This document shows, one piece after another, positions 44,808 to 55,384 of a DNA stretch of 64,000 nt. The DNA lies in assembly GCF_022568775.1 (NCBI RefSeq), contig NZ_JAKZHW010000001.1:620001-684000 (forward strand), in the 5' to 3' direction. Made by a program: the position numbers and the translations under genes. The notes beneath the pieces were generated by a model. It did not search any database and was not told the origin of the DNA. It saw nothing but the letters and a program-made list of their open reading frames with translations. The stretch comes from Sphingomonas telluris. Its GTDB lineage: Bacteria; Pseudomonadota; Alphaproteobacteria; Sphingomonadales; Sphingomonadaceae. Position 1 is the first letter of the stretch; each line of letters opens with the position of its first letter.

Positions 44808-45824
44808 ATGCGCAAATACCTCTTGGCTGCGGCTGCTGTCGTTGTTTCGGCAACGCCCGCGGTCGCTCGCGACAATTCCGGCTATGTCGGAATCGAAGGC
44901 GGCATCCTGTTCCCGAAGGATCAGGATGCGGACGTGTTCGTCGACTATACCACGAGCCAGACCGTCGCCACGACGCCCACCATCATCGGCCCGGCCGATG
45001 CCACCTTCGGCAATGCTTTCGGCATTGATTACAAGAAGGGCTACGACGTCGACGCCATCGGCGGTTACGACTTCGGCATGTTCCGCCTCGAAGGCGAAAT
45101 CGGCTACAAGCGTGCGAAGCTCGACACGCTGGAAGTCGACAACGGCTTCATCGCGTCGCTGAACACCGGTCTGAACCGTCCTGACCGCGACGTTGCTCCG
45201 GATGCAGTCGGGACGCTTCCGGCTCTTTCGGCAACGGACTTCGATCTCGACGATCACGTCAGCGTCCTGTCGGGCATGATCAACGCCCTGCTCGATGTGG
45301 GCGACGAGAACGGTTTCTCCTTCTACGGCGGCGGCGGCTTCGGTCGTGCGCGCGTCAAGTTTGCTGGAGAAAGCGACAGCGCCTGGGCGTGGCAGGCTAT
45401 CCTGGGCGCCCGTTATGCGCTCAGCCGGAACATCGATCTGGGCCTGAAGTACCGCTACTTCCGCACCGGCAGCCTCGACCTGTCCGACACCACCGGCGCG
45501 GCCCTGTTGGGCAACACCGAAACGGTGGTCGGAACGGATGCGGCCGGCGCGCCCGTCGTGACAGACGTGACCACCAATGCGGCTCTGTTCACGGACTTTG
45601 AATCGAAGTTCCGTTCGCACAGCCTGATGGCCAGCCTCATCTTCAACTTCGGTGGTGCGGAAGCTGCTCCGCCGCCGCCTCCGCCGCCTCCGCCCCCGCC
45701 GCCTCCGCCGCCGCCCCCTGCGACGCAGACCTGCCCGGACGGAACGGTGATCCTGGCGACCGAGACCTGTCCGGCTCCGCCGCCTCCGCCTCCGCCGCCG
45801 CCGCCGGCGCCGGAACGCGGTTAA
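44808..45824 (+). CDS. Outer-membrane beta-barrel protein with polyproline tail
   Basis: A 338-residue protein. The signal peptide is residues 1-21 (cleavage after ATPAVA). The mature part alternates like an 8-stranded OmpA-type barrel (GYVGIEGGILFPKD, VDAIGGYDFGMFRLEGEIGY, LGLKYRYFRTGSLDL), ending in SLIFNFGG, a typical last strand. Then come a long run of prolines, a short Cys-bounded segment TCPDGTVILATETCP, a second proline run and the end PERG. The OmpA peptidoglycan-binding domain is missing. AAGGGA precedes the ATG, and a strong terminator follows. Confidence 0.82.
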   Translation: MRKYLLAAAAVVVSATPAVARDNSGYVGIEGGILFPKDQDADVFVDYTTSQTVATTPTIIGPADATFGNAFGIDYKKGYDVDAIGGYDFGMFRLEGEIGYKRAKLDTLEVDNGFIASLNTGLNRPDRDVAPDAVGTLPALSATDFDLDDHVSVLSGMINALLDVGDENGFSFYGGGGFGRARVKFAGESDSAWAWQAILGARYALSRNIDLGLKYRYFRTGSLDLSDTTGAALLGNTETVVGTDAAGAPVVTDVTTNAALFTDFESKFRSHSLMASLIFNFGGAEAAPPPPPPPPPPPPPPPPPATQTCPDGTVILATETCPAPPPPPPPPPPAPERG

Positions 45825-45847
45825 ACCGAAGATCTGAGCTAAAGGGG

Positions 45848-45882
45848 TCCCGGGCGAGGCACATGCTTCGCCCGGGAATTCT
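45848..45882 (+). terminator. Rho-independent terminator after the outer-membrane protein gene
   Basis: A perfect 10-bp stem, TCCCGGGCGA (45848-45857) with TCGCCCGGGA (45868-45877), and a 10-base loop, then ATTCTTTT. It may also stop transcripts from the convergent DUF72 gene ending at 45888. Confidence 0.85.
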
Positions 45883-45887
45883 TTTGA

Positions 45888-46652
45888 TCAGCGGGCGAGT
45901 TGGCCGACCATCGACTTCAGGGTCCGCGCGTCCTCGATCGCGTGGCCGTGGATGTCGTTGTTGAAATAGCACCACACGCTTCGCCCGCGGCTGGACTGGT
46001 CCAAGATCCAGTCGCTCCATTCGAGCAGAGCCTCGTCCGAATACCTGCCCCAATATTTGCCGCCGGCGCCGTGGAAGCGGACGTAGGCTGTTCGCCCGCT
46101 AGCCCAACGCGGTGACACCAAGCCCTTCAGGTCGTGAGCGACGAAGCCGACGCCGTAGCGGTCGAGGAGCGCGCGGACGTCCTCCTCGTACCAGCTCTTG
46201 TGGCGGAACTCGAAAACGTGCTCGAGATCCGTCGGAAGCAGGTTCAGGAATGCTTCCAGCCGCGGCAGGTCTTTGTGCAAGCTCGGCGGAAGCTGGTAGA
46301 GCAGGGGCCCCAGCGCCGGCCCCAATGGCCGGGCAAGGTCGATAAACTGCTGCAGAGCGTCCTCGCAGCCGAGCAGCTTCTTCATGTGCGTGATGAAGCG
46401 ATTGACCTTCACCGCATAGCGGAAGCCCGCAGGTGCCTTCTCGCGCCAACCCTCGAACGTCGAGGCGAGCGGCACTCGATAGAAGCTCGCGTTGATCTCG
46501 ACTGTGTCGAAATCCTCGGCGTAGCGCTCGAACCAGCGCTTCTGCGGCAGGCCCTCGGGATAGAGGAGCCCGCGCCAGTGCTTGTAGACCCATCCGGAGC
46601 AGCCGACGTGGATCGTCCGCCCGCGGTCGTTGGAAACAGTTGTTGCCTGCAT
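45888..46652 (-). CDS. DUF72 (YecE-like) protein
   Basis: A 254-residue predicted TIM-barrel protein with the family N-terminus IHVGCSGWVYKHWRG, YAEDFDTVEINASFYR, FRYAVKVNRFITH, FEFRHKSWYEEDV, and the C-terminal YFNNDIHGHAIEDA. The biochemical role is not established. ATG 46652 is preferred to 46670. It starts 38 bases from the divergent L,D-transpeptidase gene, so the promoters must overlap the neighbouring 5' coding ends. Confidence 0.88.
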   Translation of the reverse strand: MQATTVSNDRGRTIHVGCSGWVYKHWRGLLYPEGLPQKRWFERYAEDFDTVEINASFYRVPLASTFEGWREKAPAGFRYAVKVNRFITHMKKLLGCEDALQQFIDLARPLGPALGPLLYQLPPSLHKDLPRLEAFLNLLPTDLEHVFEFRHKSWYEEDVRALLDRYGVGFVAHDLKGLVSPRWASGRTAYVRFHGAGGKYWGRYSDEALLEWSDWILDQSSRGRSVWCYFNNDIHGHAIEDARTLKSMVGQLAR

Positions 46653-46690
46653 CGTTGCAGCTTCGAACACTGTTTTTCTCGGAGAGTTGC

Positions 46691-47767
46691 GTGCGTTATC
46701 GTCCCATGTTGATCAGTGCCGCTGCGGCAGCTTTCGTCGCCGGAGCAGCAATCGCCCAGAATTCAGCGGACAATGCGTCCGCCTCGGAGGGCAAGAAGTC
46801 CTGGGTTGCGCCGGGTACTCCGGGCTCTCCGATCAAGGGAGAGCAATTTCACGCACAGGTCCTGCTCGACATGGCCGGCTTCTCGCCGGGTGTGATCGAC
46901 GGCCGCAGCGGAAGCTCGCTGACGGAGGCGATCAGGGGCTTCCAGGAGTCGAAGGGGCTCAAGGTCACCGGCAAGCTGGACGGGCAAACGCGGTCGGCCC
47001 TGCTGAGCCAGAACCGTCCTTCCACGGTCGACGTGAAGCTGACAGCCGACGATGTCGGCGGTCCGTTCACCTATCCGTTCCCGAAGAAGCCCGAGGATCA
47101 GGAGAAGCTGAGCTTCCTCGGCTATCGAAACATGCTGGAGAAGCTGGCGGAGCGGTATCACACGACGCCGCAGACGATCGTAGCCCTGAACGGCCCGGAC
47201 AAGAGCATCGGCATCGGCCAGACGCTGCGACTGCCCAACGTCGTTCCGCAATCCCGCGATTACTCGGGCGCCAACGAGAAGCAGGAACCGCTGCTAGCCG
47301 CGCTCAACGTCGACGGGAACCAGCCGCAGGGCGACTATATCGTCGTCGACAAGAGCGAAGGCACACTGAAGGTCTACAAGGGCGAGTTCCCGGCGGGATC
47401 GGCCAAGGTCGACGGTCAGCTGATCGCGCAATTCCCGGTGACGACCGGCTCGGGCCATGACCCGCTGCCGCTCGGCAACTGGAAGGTTCCGACCTTCTCC
47501 TACCTTCCGCCGTTCAACTATCAGCCGGATCTCTTCTGGGACGTGTCTGACGAAAAGGCCGAGCGGAAGCTGCCGCCGGGCCCCAACGGGATGGTGGGCG
47601 TGGCCTGGCTCGACCTGACCAAGAAACATTACGGAATTCACGGAACGCCGGAGCCCCAGGTCATCGGCAAGACGCAGAGCCATGGTTGCCTGCGCCTCAC
47701 CAACTGGGATGTGATGCGGCTTTCGCGGATGATGAAGCCTGGCTTCCAGGCGAAGTTCGTGGCGTAA
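46691..47767 (+). CDS. L,D-transpeptidase with peptidoglycan-binding domain
   Basis: Exported enzyme making 3-3 cross-links or anchoring to peptidoglycan. The GTG at 46691 follows GGAGAG and gives 358 residues with a signal peptide ending near AAIAQ. A PG_binding_1 domain covers about 50-100 (HAQVLLDMAGFSPGVIDGR), a LysM-like segment about 140-180 (LAERYHTTPQTIVALN), and the YkuD domain about 205-358 with the catalytic motif IHGTPEPQ and SHGCLRLTNWDV (C333). The M23 peptidase gene follows 12 bases later. Confidence 0.92.
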   Translation: MRYRPMLISAAAAAFVAGAAIAQNSADNASASEGKKSWVAPGTPGSPIKGEQFHAQVLLDMAGFSPGVIDGRSGSSLTEAIRGFQESKGLKVTGKLDGQTRSALLSQNRPSTVDVKLTADDVGGPFTYPFPKKPEDQEKLSFLGYRNMLEKLAERYHTTPQTIVALNGPDKSIGIGQTLRLPNVVPQSRDYSGANEKQEPLLAALNVDGNQPQGDYIVVDKSEGTLKVYKGEFPAGSAKVDGQLIAQFPVTTGSGHDPLPLGNWKVPTFSYLPPFNYQPDLFWDVSDEKAERKLPPGPNGMVGVAWLDLTKKHYGIHGTPEPQVIGKTQSHGCLRLTNWDVMRLSRMMKPGFQAKFVA

Positions 47768-47779
47768 ACAGGAGGCGCG

Positions 47780-48412
47780 ATGTTCAGGATTTTCAGCACT
47801 GCGATCGTGACTGCGATCCTGACTAGCGCCTTCTGGATATTCTATTTCAACCTCGGCTCCGCACCCGCTGAGAATGGCAAGGTCGAAGCCTCGGGCGATG
47901 TCGCCGTGGTCCAGCCGCAGAGCGGCCAGCCGGTCGCAATCGCTGAAGGCGTCGAGGTCGGGCCGGCGGGGTTGGCGATCCCGGTGCAGGGGATCAAGGC
48001 TAACCAGCTCTCGGACACGTTCACCCAGGCGCGCGCGGGTGGCGCCCGGATTCATGACGCCATCGACATCATGGCCGCCGAAGGAACGCCGGTAATCGCC
48101 GCAACGGACGGCACAGTGGAGAAGCTCTTCTATTCCAACGGGGGTGGGGGAAATACTATCTACGTCCGCTCGCCAGACCAGCGCTGGACGTATTATTACG
48201 CTCACCTGCAGGGCTATCAGCCTGGGCTTGCGGAAGGACAGCAGGTGAAGCGCGGCCAGCTGATCGGTCGCGTCGGCCACACGGGCAACGCCAACCCCGA
48301 AGGACCGCACCTGCATTTCGCCATCAACCGCATGCAGCCGGGTGAGAAATGGTGGCAGGGCGCTCCGATCAATCCTTACCCCCTGCTTGCCGGAAAAAAG
48401 GCCAGCGGCTAA
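47780..48412 (+). CDS. M23 family metallopeptidase
   Basis: A 210-residue envelope protein with one N-terminal membrane segment (about 6-26) and a C-terminal LytM/M23 domain. The zinc ligands fit: RIHDAIDIMA (H and D) and HLHF near the C-terminus, with YYYAHLQGY supplying the catalytic His. It probably cuts stem-peptide cross-links, or regulates amidases if inactive. It is cotranscribed with the L,D-transpeptidase, so the unit both makes and breaks cross-links. Confidence 0.9.
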   Translation: MFRIFSTAIVTAILTSAFWIFYFNLGSAPAENGKVEASGDVAVVQPQSGQPVAIAEGVEVGPAGLAIPVQGIKANQLSDTFTQARAGGARIHDAIDIMAAEGTPVIAATDGTVEKLFYSNGGGGNTIYVRSPDQRWTYYYAHLQGYQPGLAEGQQVKRGQLIGRVGHTGNANPEGPHLHFAINRMQPGEKWWQGAPINPYPLLAGKKASG

Positions 48413-48483
48413 GGGCGCGTCCAATCCGCGGGCCGTTAAGTCCCGTGGCGGCTCTTTCATTCAGTCTTGGCAGGTAGGCGATC

Positions 48484-49047
48484 ATGAAGATCAGCGGCGT
48501 GGACATCCGTCCCGGCAACATCATCGAGTACGAGGGCGGCATCTGGCGCGCCGTGAAGATCCAGCACACGCAGCCTGGCAAGGGCGGCGCCTACATGCAG
48601 GTCGAGATGAAGAACCTCATCGACGGCCGCAAGACAAACGTGCGCTTCCGCTCCGCCGAGACCGTCGAGCGCGTCCGCCTGGACACCAAGGACTTCCAGT
48701 TCCTCTACCATGACGGCGACATGCTCGTGTTCATGGACAAGGATAATTACGAGCAGGTCTCGCTTGCCGAAGATTTGATCGGCGAGCCGGCCGCCTTCCT
48801 GCAGGACGGCATGGACGTCGTCATGGAACTCTACAACGAGCGTCCGATCAGCGTTCAGCTGCCCGACCAGATCGAAGCGACGATCGTCGAGGCAGACGCC
48901 GTCGTGAAGGGCCAAACGGCCTCATCCAGCTACAAGCCGGCGGTTCTCGACAATGGCGTCCGCGTCATGGTCCCGCCGCACATTGCAAGCGGAACCCGTA
49001 TCGTCGTCGATACGTACTCCCGCGAATATGTCCGCCGCGCCGACTAA
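48484..49047 (+). CDS. efp: Elongation factor P
   Basis: Relieves ribosome stalling at polyproline. The 187 residues have three beta domains. The tip lysine is K33 in TQPGKGGAY, and [18 protein letters not shown] closes the protein. No epmA or epmB is in the window, so modification of K33 is unknown. This genome encodes a protein with long proline runs (44808-45824) only 3 kb away, a plausible EF-P client. Confidence 0.96.
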   Translation: MKISGVDIRPGNIIEYEGGIWRAVKIQHTQPGKGGAYMQVEMKNLIDGRKTNVRFRSAETVERVRLDTKDFQFLYHDGDMLVFMDKDNYEQVSLAEDLIGEPAAFLQDGMDVVMELYNERPISVQLPDQIEATIVEADAVVKGQTASSSYKPAVLDNGVRVMVPPHIASGTRIVVDTYSREYVRRAD

Positions 49048-49058
49048 GTAGACGCACA

Positions 49059-49871
49059 TTGGTAGCCCACTCCGGCCTGATCACCGTCATGCAGCGAGCA
49101 GCTCGCAAGGCTGCTCCGCGTCTGCGTCGCGACTTCGGCGAGGTCGAACAACTGCAGGTCAGCCGCAAGGGGCCTGCCGACTTCGTCTCCATGGCTGACA
49201 AGCGCGCCGAGCAGACGATCCTCGAAGAGCTGCGCAATGCGCGTCCGGACTGGGGCGTGCTGGCCGAGGAAAGCGGTGAGATTGAGGGAAATCCATCGAA
49301 GCCTCGGTGGGTAGTCGACCCACTGGATGGCACGACCAACTTCCTTCACGGCATTCCGCACTTCTCGATCTCGATCGCCGTCGAGGAGAAGCGTCCGGAC
49401 GGCCGCCCTGAGATCACACACGGGCTGGTTTATCAGCCGCTGACCGACGAGAGCTTTTGGGCGGAGAAGGGCAGGGGCGCTTGGCTCCAGGATCGTCGCC
49501 TTCGCGTGTCGGCGCGCCGCGACCTGATCGATTGTGTCATCGGAACGGGAATTCCGCATTGCGGACGCGGCGTCCCTGCAAACTGGGCGAAGGTCTACAC
49601 CGCCGTGGCGCCCGAGGTTTCGGGCGTCCGCCGCTTCGGTTCCGCCGCGCTCGATTTCGCCTGGGTGGCGGCTGGCCGAATGGACGGGTTCTGGGAAGAC
49701 GACCTCGATCCATGGGACAGCGCGGCGGGCGTTCTTCTCGTTCGTGAGGCGGGCGGTTTCGTCAGCGATTATCGCGGTTCGGACCGCATCTTCGAGCGCC
49801 GTGAATATATCGCGGCGGCAGGTTCCATTCACAGCCGCCTGCAGAAGCTGATTGCCGGAGCGCTCCGCTAG
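49059..49871 (+). CDS. suhB: Inositol monophosphatase family protein (SuhB-like)
   Basis: Mg-dependent phosphatase. The 270 residues show the metal motifs AEESGEIEG, WVVDPLDGTTNFLHG and WDSAAGVLLVREAGG. SuhB proteins hydrolyse inositol phosphates and in some bacteria assist rRNA transcription complexes. The substrate here is unproven. The start is TTG 49059, 11 bases after efp; no ATG lies in a suitable place before MQRAARKAAPRL. Confidence 0.9.
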   Translation: MVAHSGLITVMQRAARKAAPRLRRDFGEVEQLQVSRKGPADFVSMADKRAEQTILEELRNARPDWGVLAEESGEIEGNPSKPRWVVDPLDGTTNFLHGIPHFSISIAVEEKRPDGRPEITHGLVYQPLTDESFWAEKGRGAWLQDRRLRVSARRDLIDCVIGTGIPHCGRGVPANWAKVYTAVAPEVSGVRRFGSAALDFAWVAAGRMDGFWEDDLDPWDSAAGVLLVREAGGFVSDYRGSDRIFERREYIAAAGSIHSRLQKLIAGALR

Positions 49872-49903
49872 GAAAAACCGCTCCTTTTTGCATGTGCGAG
49901 CGG

Positions 49904-49918
49904 GTTGCGGGGCGCAAC
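49904..49918. promoter_or_regulatory. Inverted repeat in the nuoA upstream region
   Basis: GTTGCG-GGG-CGCAAC is a perfect 6-bp inverted repeat 46 bases upstream of the nuoA TTG, in the only sizeable gap (49872-49964) before the nuo operon. TTGCGG with TAAAGC 17 bases later (49905-49933) could be -35 and -10 boxes overlapping it, so it may be an operator. This is inference from position and symmetry only. Confidence 0.35.
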
Positions 49919-49964
49919 TCGCTGGCCTAAAGCCCCGCCAAGTTTCGAGCCCCGGAGTTTCCCC

Positions 49965-50342
49965 TTGTCCAGCGTTGCTGCCGGATATCTTCCGATCCTG
50001 CTCTTCCTCGGCATCGCGCTGGCGCTGTCGAGCGCCTTCGTCGTTCTGCCGATGCTGGTGTCGCGCCTGACCGGTGCGCACAAGCCGGACCCGGCGAAGC
50101 TTGCCGAATATGAGTGCGGCTTCCCGGCCTTCGAGGATGCCCGGGCGCAGTTCGACGTCCGCTTCTACCTCGTCGCGATCCTCTTCATCGTCTTCGACCT
50201 TGAAGCGGCGTTCCTCTTCCCATGGGCGGTCAGCCTCGACTTCACCCGGATGTCGGGCTGGATCGCCATGATGATCTTCCTTGCGGAACTCGGCCTCGGC
50301 CTTGCCTATGCGTGGAAGAAGGGTGCGCTCGAATGGGAGTGA
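49965..50342 (+). CDS. nuoA: NADH-quinone oxidoreductase subunit A
   Basis: Membrane subunit of complex I. The 125 residues have three helices and the conserved loop [27 protein letters not shown], quoted in part as [12 protein letters not shown]. The start is TTG 49965 with GGAG 7 bases upstream. It is the first gene of the nuo operon. Its end overlaps nuoB by 10 bases. Confidence 0.95.
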   Translation: MSSVAAGYLPILLFLGIALALSSAFVVLPMLVSRLTGAHKPDPAKLAEYECGFPAFEDARAQFDVRFYLVAILFIVFDLEAAFLFPWAVSLDFTRMSGWIAMMIFLAELGLGLAYAWKKGALEWE

Positions 50343-50914
50343 TGCTCGATCCGCGGCATGACCGCATGCCGACCGAGGAGGAGCTCGCACGCCTGGCGGG
50401 CCTGGTTCCGGGCGACATCGACCGAAAGAAGCTCGAAGAGCTTAAGCAGAGCCTGGACGAAAAGGGCTTCCTGGTCACCACGACCGAAGACCTGTTCAAC
50501 TGGGCACGTACCGGCTCGCTGTGGTGGATGACATTCGGCCTCGCATGCTGTGCGGTCGAAATGATCCACGTGAACATGCCGCGCTACGACCTCGAGAGGT
50601 TCGGCGCCGCTCCGCGCGCCAGCCCGCGCCAGTCGGACGTGATGATCGTCGCGGGAACGCTCTGCAACAAGATGGCTCCCGCGCTTCGGCGGGTTTACGA
50701 CCAGATGTCCGAGCCGCGCTACGTCATCTCCATGGGTAGCTGCGCCAATGGCGGCGGATACTACCACTACAGCTATTCGGTGGTGCGAGGCTGTGATCGC
50801 ATCGTGCCGGTCGACATCTACGTGCCGGGCTGTCCGCCGACGGCCGAGGCACTGCTGTACGGAATCCTTCAGCTTCAGCGGAAGATCCGCCGCGAAGGGA
50901 CGATCGAGCGCTGA
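50333..50914 (+). CDS. nuoB: NADH-quinone oxidoreductase subunit B
   Basis: Peripheral-arm subunit carrying cluster N2, which passes electrons to quinone. The 193 residues have the cysteine set [25 protein letters not shown] and [12 protein letters not shown] start at ATG 50333, overlapping nuoA; ATG 50342 is an alternative. The N-terminal 30 residues are variable in the family. It ends on the nuoC start. Confidence 0.95.
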   Translation: MGVMLDPRHDRMPTEEELARLAGLVPGDIDRKKLEELKQSLDEKGFLVTTTEDLFNWARTGSLWWMTFGLACCAVEMIHVNMPRYDLERFGAAPRASPRQSDVMIVAGTLCNKMAPALRRVYDQMSEPRYVISMGSCANGGGYYHYSYSVVRGCDRIVPVDIYVPGCPPTAEALLYGILQLQRKIRREGTIER

Positions 50915-51804
50915 TGGCCGTCAATCTTGCTCCGCATGTCCCCAAGACCGCGTCGGACGAGGGGGTGATCGAGGCGGCGACGGCTGCGCTCGGCGACCTG
51001 CTGCTCGACGCGAAGGATCACGTCGGTGAGATCACGCTGACGGTGCGCCGCGAAGGCCTCGTTGATGCGCTTCGCGCGCTGCGTGACACGCCGGGCCTCG
51101 AATACCAGCAGCTGATGGAGATCGCCGGCTGCGATTATCCGGAGCGGCCCGAGCGCTTCGAGGTCAATTACATGCTCCTCTCGCTGACGAAGAACCGCCG
51201 CATCCGCGTGAAGGTTCTAACCGACGAGACCGCGCCGGTTCCGAGCGCGACCGTGCTGTGGCCTGTTGCAAACTGGCTCGAGCGCGAAGTATTCGATCTC
51301 TACGGCGTGCTTTTCACCGGGCACCCGGATCTTCGCCGGATCCTGACGGATTACGGCTTCGAGGGATATCCGCTCCGCAAGGATTTCCCGCTGACCGGCC
51401 ATGTGGAGTACCGTTACTCCGGGGCAGAGAAGCGCGTCATCTACGAGCCTGTCCAGCTTCCGCAGGATTTCCGTACGTTCGACTTCCTGATGCCCTGGCA
51501 GGGGCCGGAATATGTCCTGCCCGGCGACGAGAAGGCGAAGCCGGAGGGTGCCGGCGGTCCTACGCCCACGCCGGCGCCGGCGGGCAATCCGCCGTCGAAC
51601 GTGAAGACGCCTGCCGAAACGCCGAAGACGACCGACACGCCGGCCCAGACGGGTGGCGGCGCGCCCGCGGATGCGCAGGCGACGAAGGAGGCTCGCAAGC
51701 CTGTCGTTGCGAAGGCGAAGAAGGAAGTGAGCAAGGACGGCGACGTGGCCGATCCGAAGCCCCAACCCTCTGGCCGCCGCCGGCCCGGTGGAGGTGCAGG
51801 ATGA
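50914..51804 (+). CDS. nuoC: NADH-quinone oxidoreductase subunit C with long low-complexity tail
   Basis: The first about 205 residues are a normal NuoC (30-kDa subunit), with [38 protein letters not shown] and [16 protein letters not shown]. The remaining about 90 residues are an Ala/Pro/Thr/Lys-rich, probably disordered tail (for example [15 protein letters not shown] and [15 protein letters not shown]). The frame is intact and the tail ends exactly at the nuoD start (ATGA), so it is translated. Standard NuoC proteins stop near the tail boundary. Confidence 0.93.
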   Translation: MAVNLAPHVPKTASDEGVIEAATAALGDLLLDAKDHVGEITLTVRREGLVDALRALRDTPGLEYQQLMEIAGCDYPERPERFEVNYMLLSLTKNRRIRVKVLTDETAPVPSATVLWPVANWLEREVFDLYGVLFTGHPDLRRILTDYGFEGYPLRKDFPLTGHVEYRYSGAEKRVIYEPVQLPQDFRTFDFLMPWQGPEYVLPGDEKAKPEGAGGPTPTPAPAGNPPSNVKTPAETPKTTDTPAQTGGGAPADAQATKEARKPVVAKAKKEVSKDGDVADPKPQPSGRRRPGGGAG

Positions 51805-53054
51805 GCACGCGCACCGTCGAGATGAATGTCGGCGCTCTCGCCGCCGGCACCGCCGAGCCTCCCGAGGGGCACGATCCGGGTGATGACCGGACCAGCAACT
51901 ACACGATCAATTTCGGGCCGCAGCACCCGGCCGCGCACGGCGTGCTCCGCCTGATCCTGGAACTCGACGGCGAGATCGTCGAGCGCGTCGACCCGCACGT
52001 CGGCCTGCTCCACCGCGGCACCGAGAAGCTGATCGAATACAAAACCTACGCACAGGCGCTGCCCTACTTCGACCGGCTCGATTACTGCTCGCCGATGTGC
52101 ATGGAGCATAGCTTCGTGCTGGCGATCGAGAAGCTGCTCGGCATCGAGATCCCGCTACGCGCGCAGTACATCCGCGTGCTGATGGCGGAATTGACCCGCA
52201 TTTCCAATCACATGCTAAACCTCGGCAGCCACATCATGGACGTTGGCGCCATGACGCCAAACCTGTGGCTGTTCGAAGTGCGCGAGGACACGCTCCAGTT
52301 CTACGAGCGCGCTTCCGGCGCGCGCATGCACGCCAACTACTTTCGTGCGGGCGGCGTTCGCTACGACCTGCCGGAGAAGATGCTGGTCGACCTCGGCGAC
52401 TGGCTCGACAACCGTCTGAAGCTGTTCGAAGACGCGATCAGCCTCGTCGCCGACAACCGCATCTTCAAGCAACGCAACGTCGACATTGGCGTGGTCAGCA
52501 AGGAAGACGCCATCGCCTGGGGTTTCTCGGGTCCGATGATCCGCGCCGCCGGCATCCCGTGGGACATCCGCCGTTCGCAGCCCTATGAAGTCTACGACCG
52601 CATGGAGTTCGACGTTCCGGTCGGCACGGCCAGCGACTGCTACGACCGCTTCATGGTCCGCGTCGAGGAGGTGAGGCAGTCGGCGCGCATCATGCGTCAG
52701 TGCCTGAAGGAAATGCCAAAGGGCCCTGTCGGTTCGGACAACCAGAAGGTGTTCCCGCCGAGCCGCTCGACGATGAAGACGTCGATGGAAGCGCTCATCC
52801 ACCACTTCAAGCTCTACACCGAGGGCTATCACGTCCCCGCGGGTGAGGTTTACGTCGCCACCGAGAGCCCGAAGGGCGAGTTCGGCGTCTATCTCGTCTC
52901 CGACGGAACCAACCGCCCGTATCGCTGTAAGATCCGGCCGACAGGCTTCTCGCACTTGCAGGCGATGGACTTCATGATGAAGGGTCACATGCTCGCGGAC
53001 GTCACCGCCGTTCTCTCCGCCATCGACATCGTGTTCGGGGAGGTGGACCGGTGA
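51801..53054 (+). CDS. nuoD: NADH-quinone oxidoreductase subunit D
   Basis: Forms the quinone pocket with NuoB. The 417 residues include [43 protein letters not shown] and the C-terminal [10 protein letters not shown], all diagnostic. ATG 51801 is preceded by GGAGGTGCAGG. The first about 30 residues are extra relative to the shortest homologues. The stop overlaps the next small gene as GTGA. Confidence 0.96.
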   Translation: MSTRTVEMNVGALAAGTAEPPEGHDPGDDRTSNYTINFGPQHPAAHGVLRLILELDGEIVERVDPHVGLLHRGTEKLIEYKTYAQALPYFDRLDYCSPMCMEHSFVLAIEKLLGIEIPLRAQYIRVLMAELTRISNHMLNLGSHIMDVGAMTPNLWLFEVREDTLQFYERASGARMHANYFRAGGVRYDLPEKMLVDLGDWLDNRLKLFEDAISLVADNRIFKQRNVDIGVVSKEDAIAWGFSGPMIRAAGIPWDIRRSQPYEVYDRMEFDVPVGTASDCYDRFMVRVEEVRQSARIMRQCLKEMPKGPVGSDNQKVFPPSRSTMKTSMEALIHHFKLYTEGYHVPAGEVYVATESPKGEFGVYLVSDGTNRPYRCKIRPTGFSHLQAMDFMMKGHMLADVTAVLSAIDIVFGEVDR

Positions 53055-53239
53055 GCCCTTTGAAACTTCTTGCACTTTTCGCATTCACCGCAGGACTGAC
53101 GACCGTCGGCTCCTGGCTCGGGAGTAGTCTTGCGGGTGCCTCTTTCTATCTACCAGCTGGATTGATCTTCGGACTCGGGATCGGCTTGGCCGCCGTCATC
53201 GGAGCCCAACTTCGCGCCCGAGCCGGGGGAAGTCTCTAA
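53051..53239 (+). CDS. 62-residue two-helix membrane protein inside the nuo operon
   Basis: Inserted between nuoD and nuoE and coupled on both sides: its GTG overlaps the nuoD stop (GTGA), and its TAA shares a base with the nuoE ATG (TAATG). Two hydrophobic helices (about 4-26 and 33-53) are separated by a short loop, with an Arg-rich end (RARAGGSL). It is not one of the 14 canonical Nuo subunits, and I recognise no family. Tight coupling argues that it is translated in step with complex I subunits. It could be an accessory subunit or assembly factor (inference). Confidence 0.7.
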   Translation: MSPLKLLALFAFTAGLTTVGSWLGSSLAGASFYLPAGLIFGLGIGLAAVIGAQLRARAGGSL

Positions 53240-53930
53240 TGGCCGGTCAGGGCGGAATCCTCGACGATCCGGAAGTCCGCGCACGCTGGGAAGGCTTCCA
53301 GTGGACGGCGGAGAATGCGCGCAAGGCGAAGGAAATCGTCGCGCGCTATCCGGAAGGCCGCCAAATGTCGGCTTCTATCCCGTTTCTCGACCTGGCGCAG
53401 CGCCAGGTTGGTGCGGAGACGAATACTCAAGGTTGGCTGCCGCTTCCGGTGATGGAATTTGTCGCGCGCGAGCTCGACATGGCGCCGATCCACGTGCTCG
53501 AGGTCGCGACCTTCTACACGATGTTCAATTTGCAGCCGGTTGGGCGCTTCCACGTGCAAGTGTGCGGGACCACCCCGTGCATGCTTCGTGGCTCCGACGA
53601 CGTCTTCAAGGCGTGCGAGGCGCGCGGCCTTCGCAAGGGTCACACGACCGAGGATGGACTGTTCACCCTGACCGAGGTCGAGTGTCTTGGCGCGTGCGCC
53701 AATGCGCCGATGGTCCAGATCAACGACGACAATTTCGAGGACCTCACCGAGGAGAGCATGGGCGCGGTGCTCGACGCGCTGGCTCGCGGTGAGCATCCCA
53801 AGCCCGGTCCGCAGATCGATCGTCAGACAAGCTGCCCCGAGGGCGGTCCGACGACGCTCAAGAAGATGGCCGAGCGCAACTACGATTATCGGCCGCAGTG
53901 GAACTCGGCGACGGTAGGGGAGGGCGCGTA

Positions 53931-53931
<1 letters not shown>
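53239..53931 (+). CDS. nuoE: NADH-quinone oxidoreductase subunit E
   Basis: 24-kDa subunit with the [2Fe-2S] cluster N1a. The 230 residues show thioredoxin-fold cysteines [12 protein letters not shown] and [12 protein letters not shown]. The N-terminal helical region includes [19 protein letters not shown]. The C-terminal about 45 residues ([21 protein letters not shown]) form the extension seen in alphaproteobacterial and mitochondrial homologues. Its start and stop share single bases with neighbours (TAATG). Confidence 0.95.
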
Positions 53932-55237
<1,306 letters not shown>

Positions 55238-55241
<4 letters not shown>

Positions 55242-55384
55242 GCACTTCGCTGATCATCTCCCTTGTGGCCGTGGTGATTGCGCTTCTCGTGGTCGTCATT
55301 GCGAGCCAGCGTTCCGGCCCTCGCGTCACGACGATCGAAACGCGGCGGGAAACAGAAGACCAGAAGAGCGGCACCGATGCCTAA
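55238..55384 (+). CDS. 48-residue single-helix membrane protein inside the nuo operon
   Basis: A tiny gene between nuoF and nuoG. Its ATG overlaps the nuoF stop (ATGA), and its own end overlaps the nuoG start by 8 bases. One hydrophobic helix (about 4-24, [19 protein letters not shown]) is followed by a polar tail ([15 protein letters not shown]). With the 53051 gene it makes two extra small membrane proteins among the peripheral-arm genes. I know no named family. The reading frame and overlaps are the evidence that it is real. Confidence 0.65.

Noticed and set aside
45664..45815. CCGCCG-type tandem repeat as a microsatellite or recombination site
   Set aside because: It is the in-frame coding of the polyproline tail, so I treat it as protein sequence, although length variation is possible.
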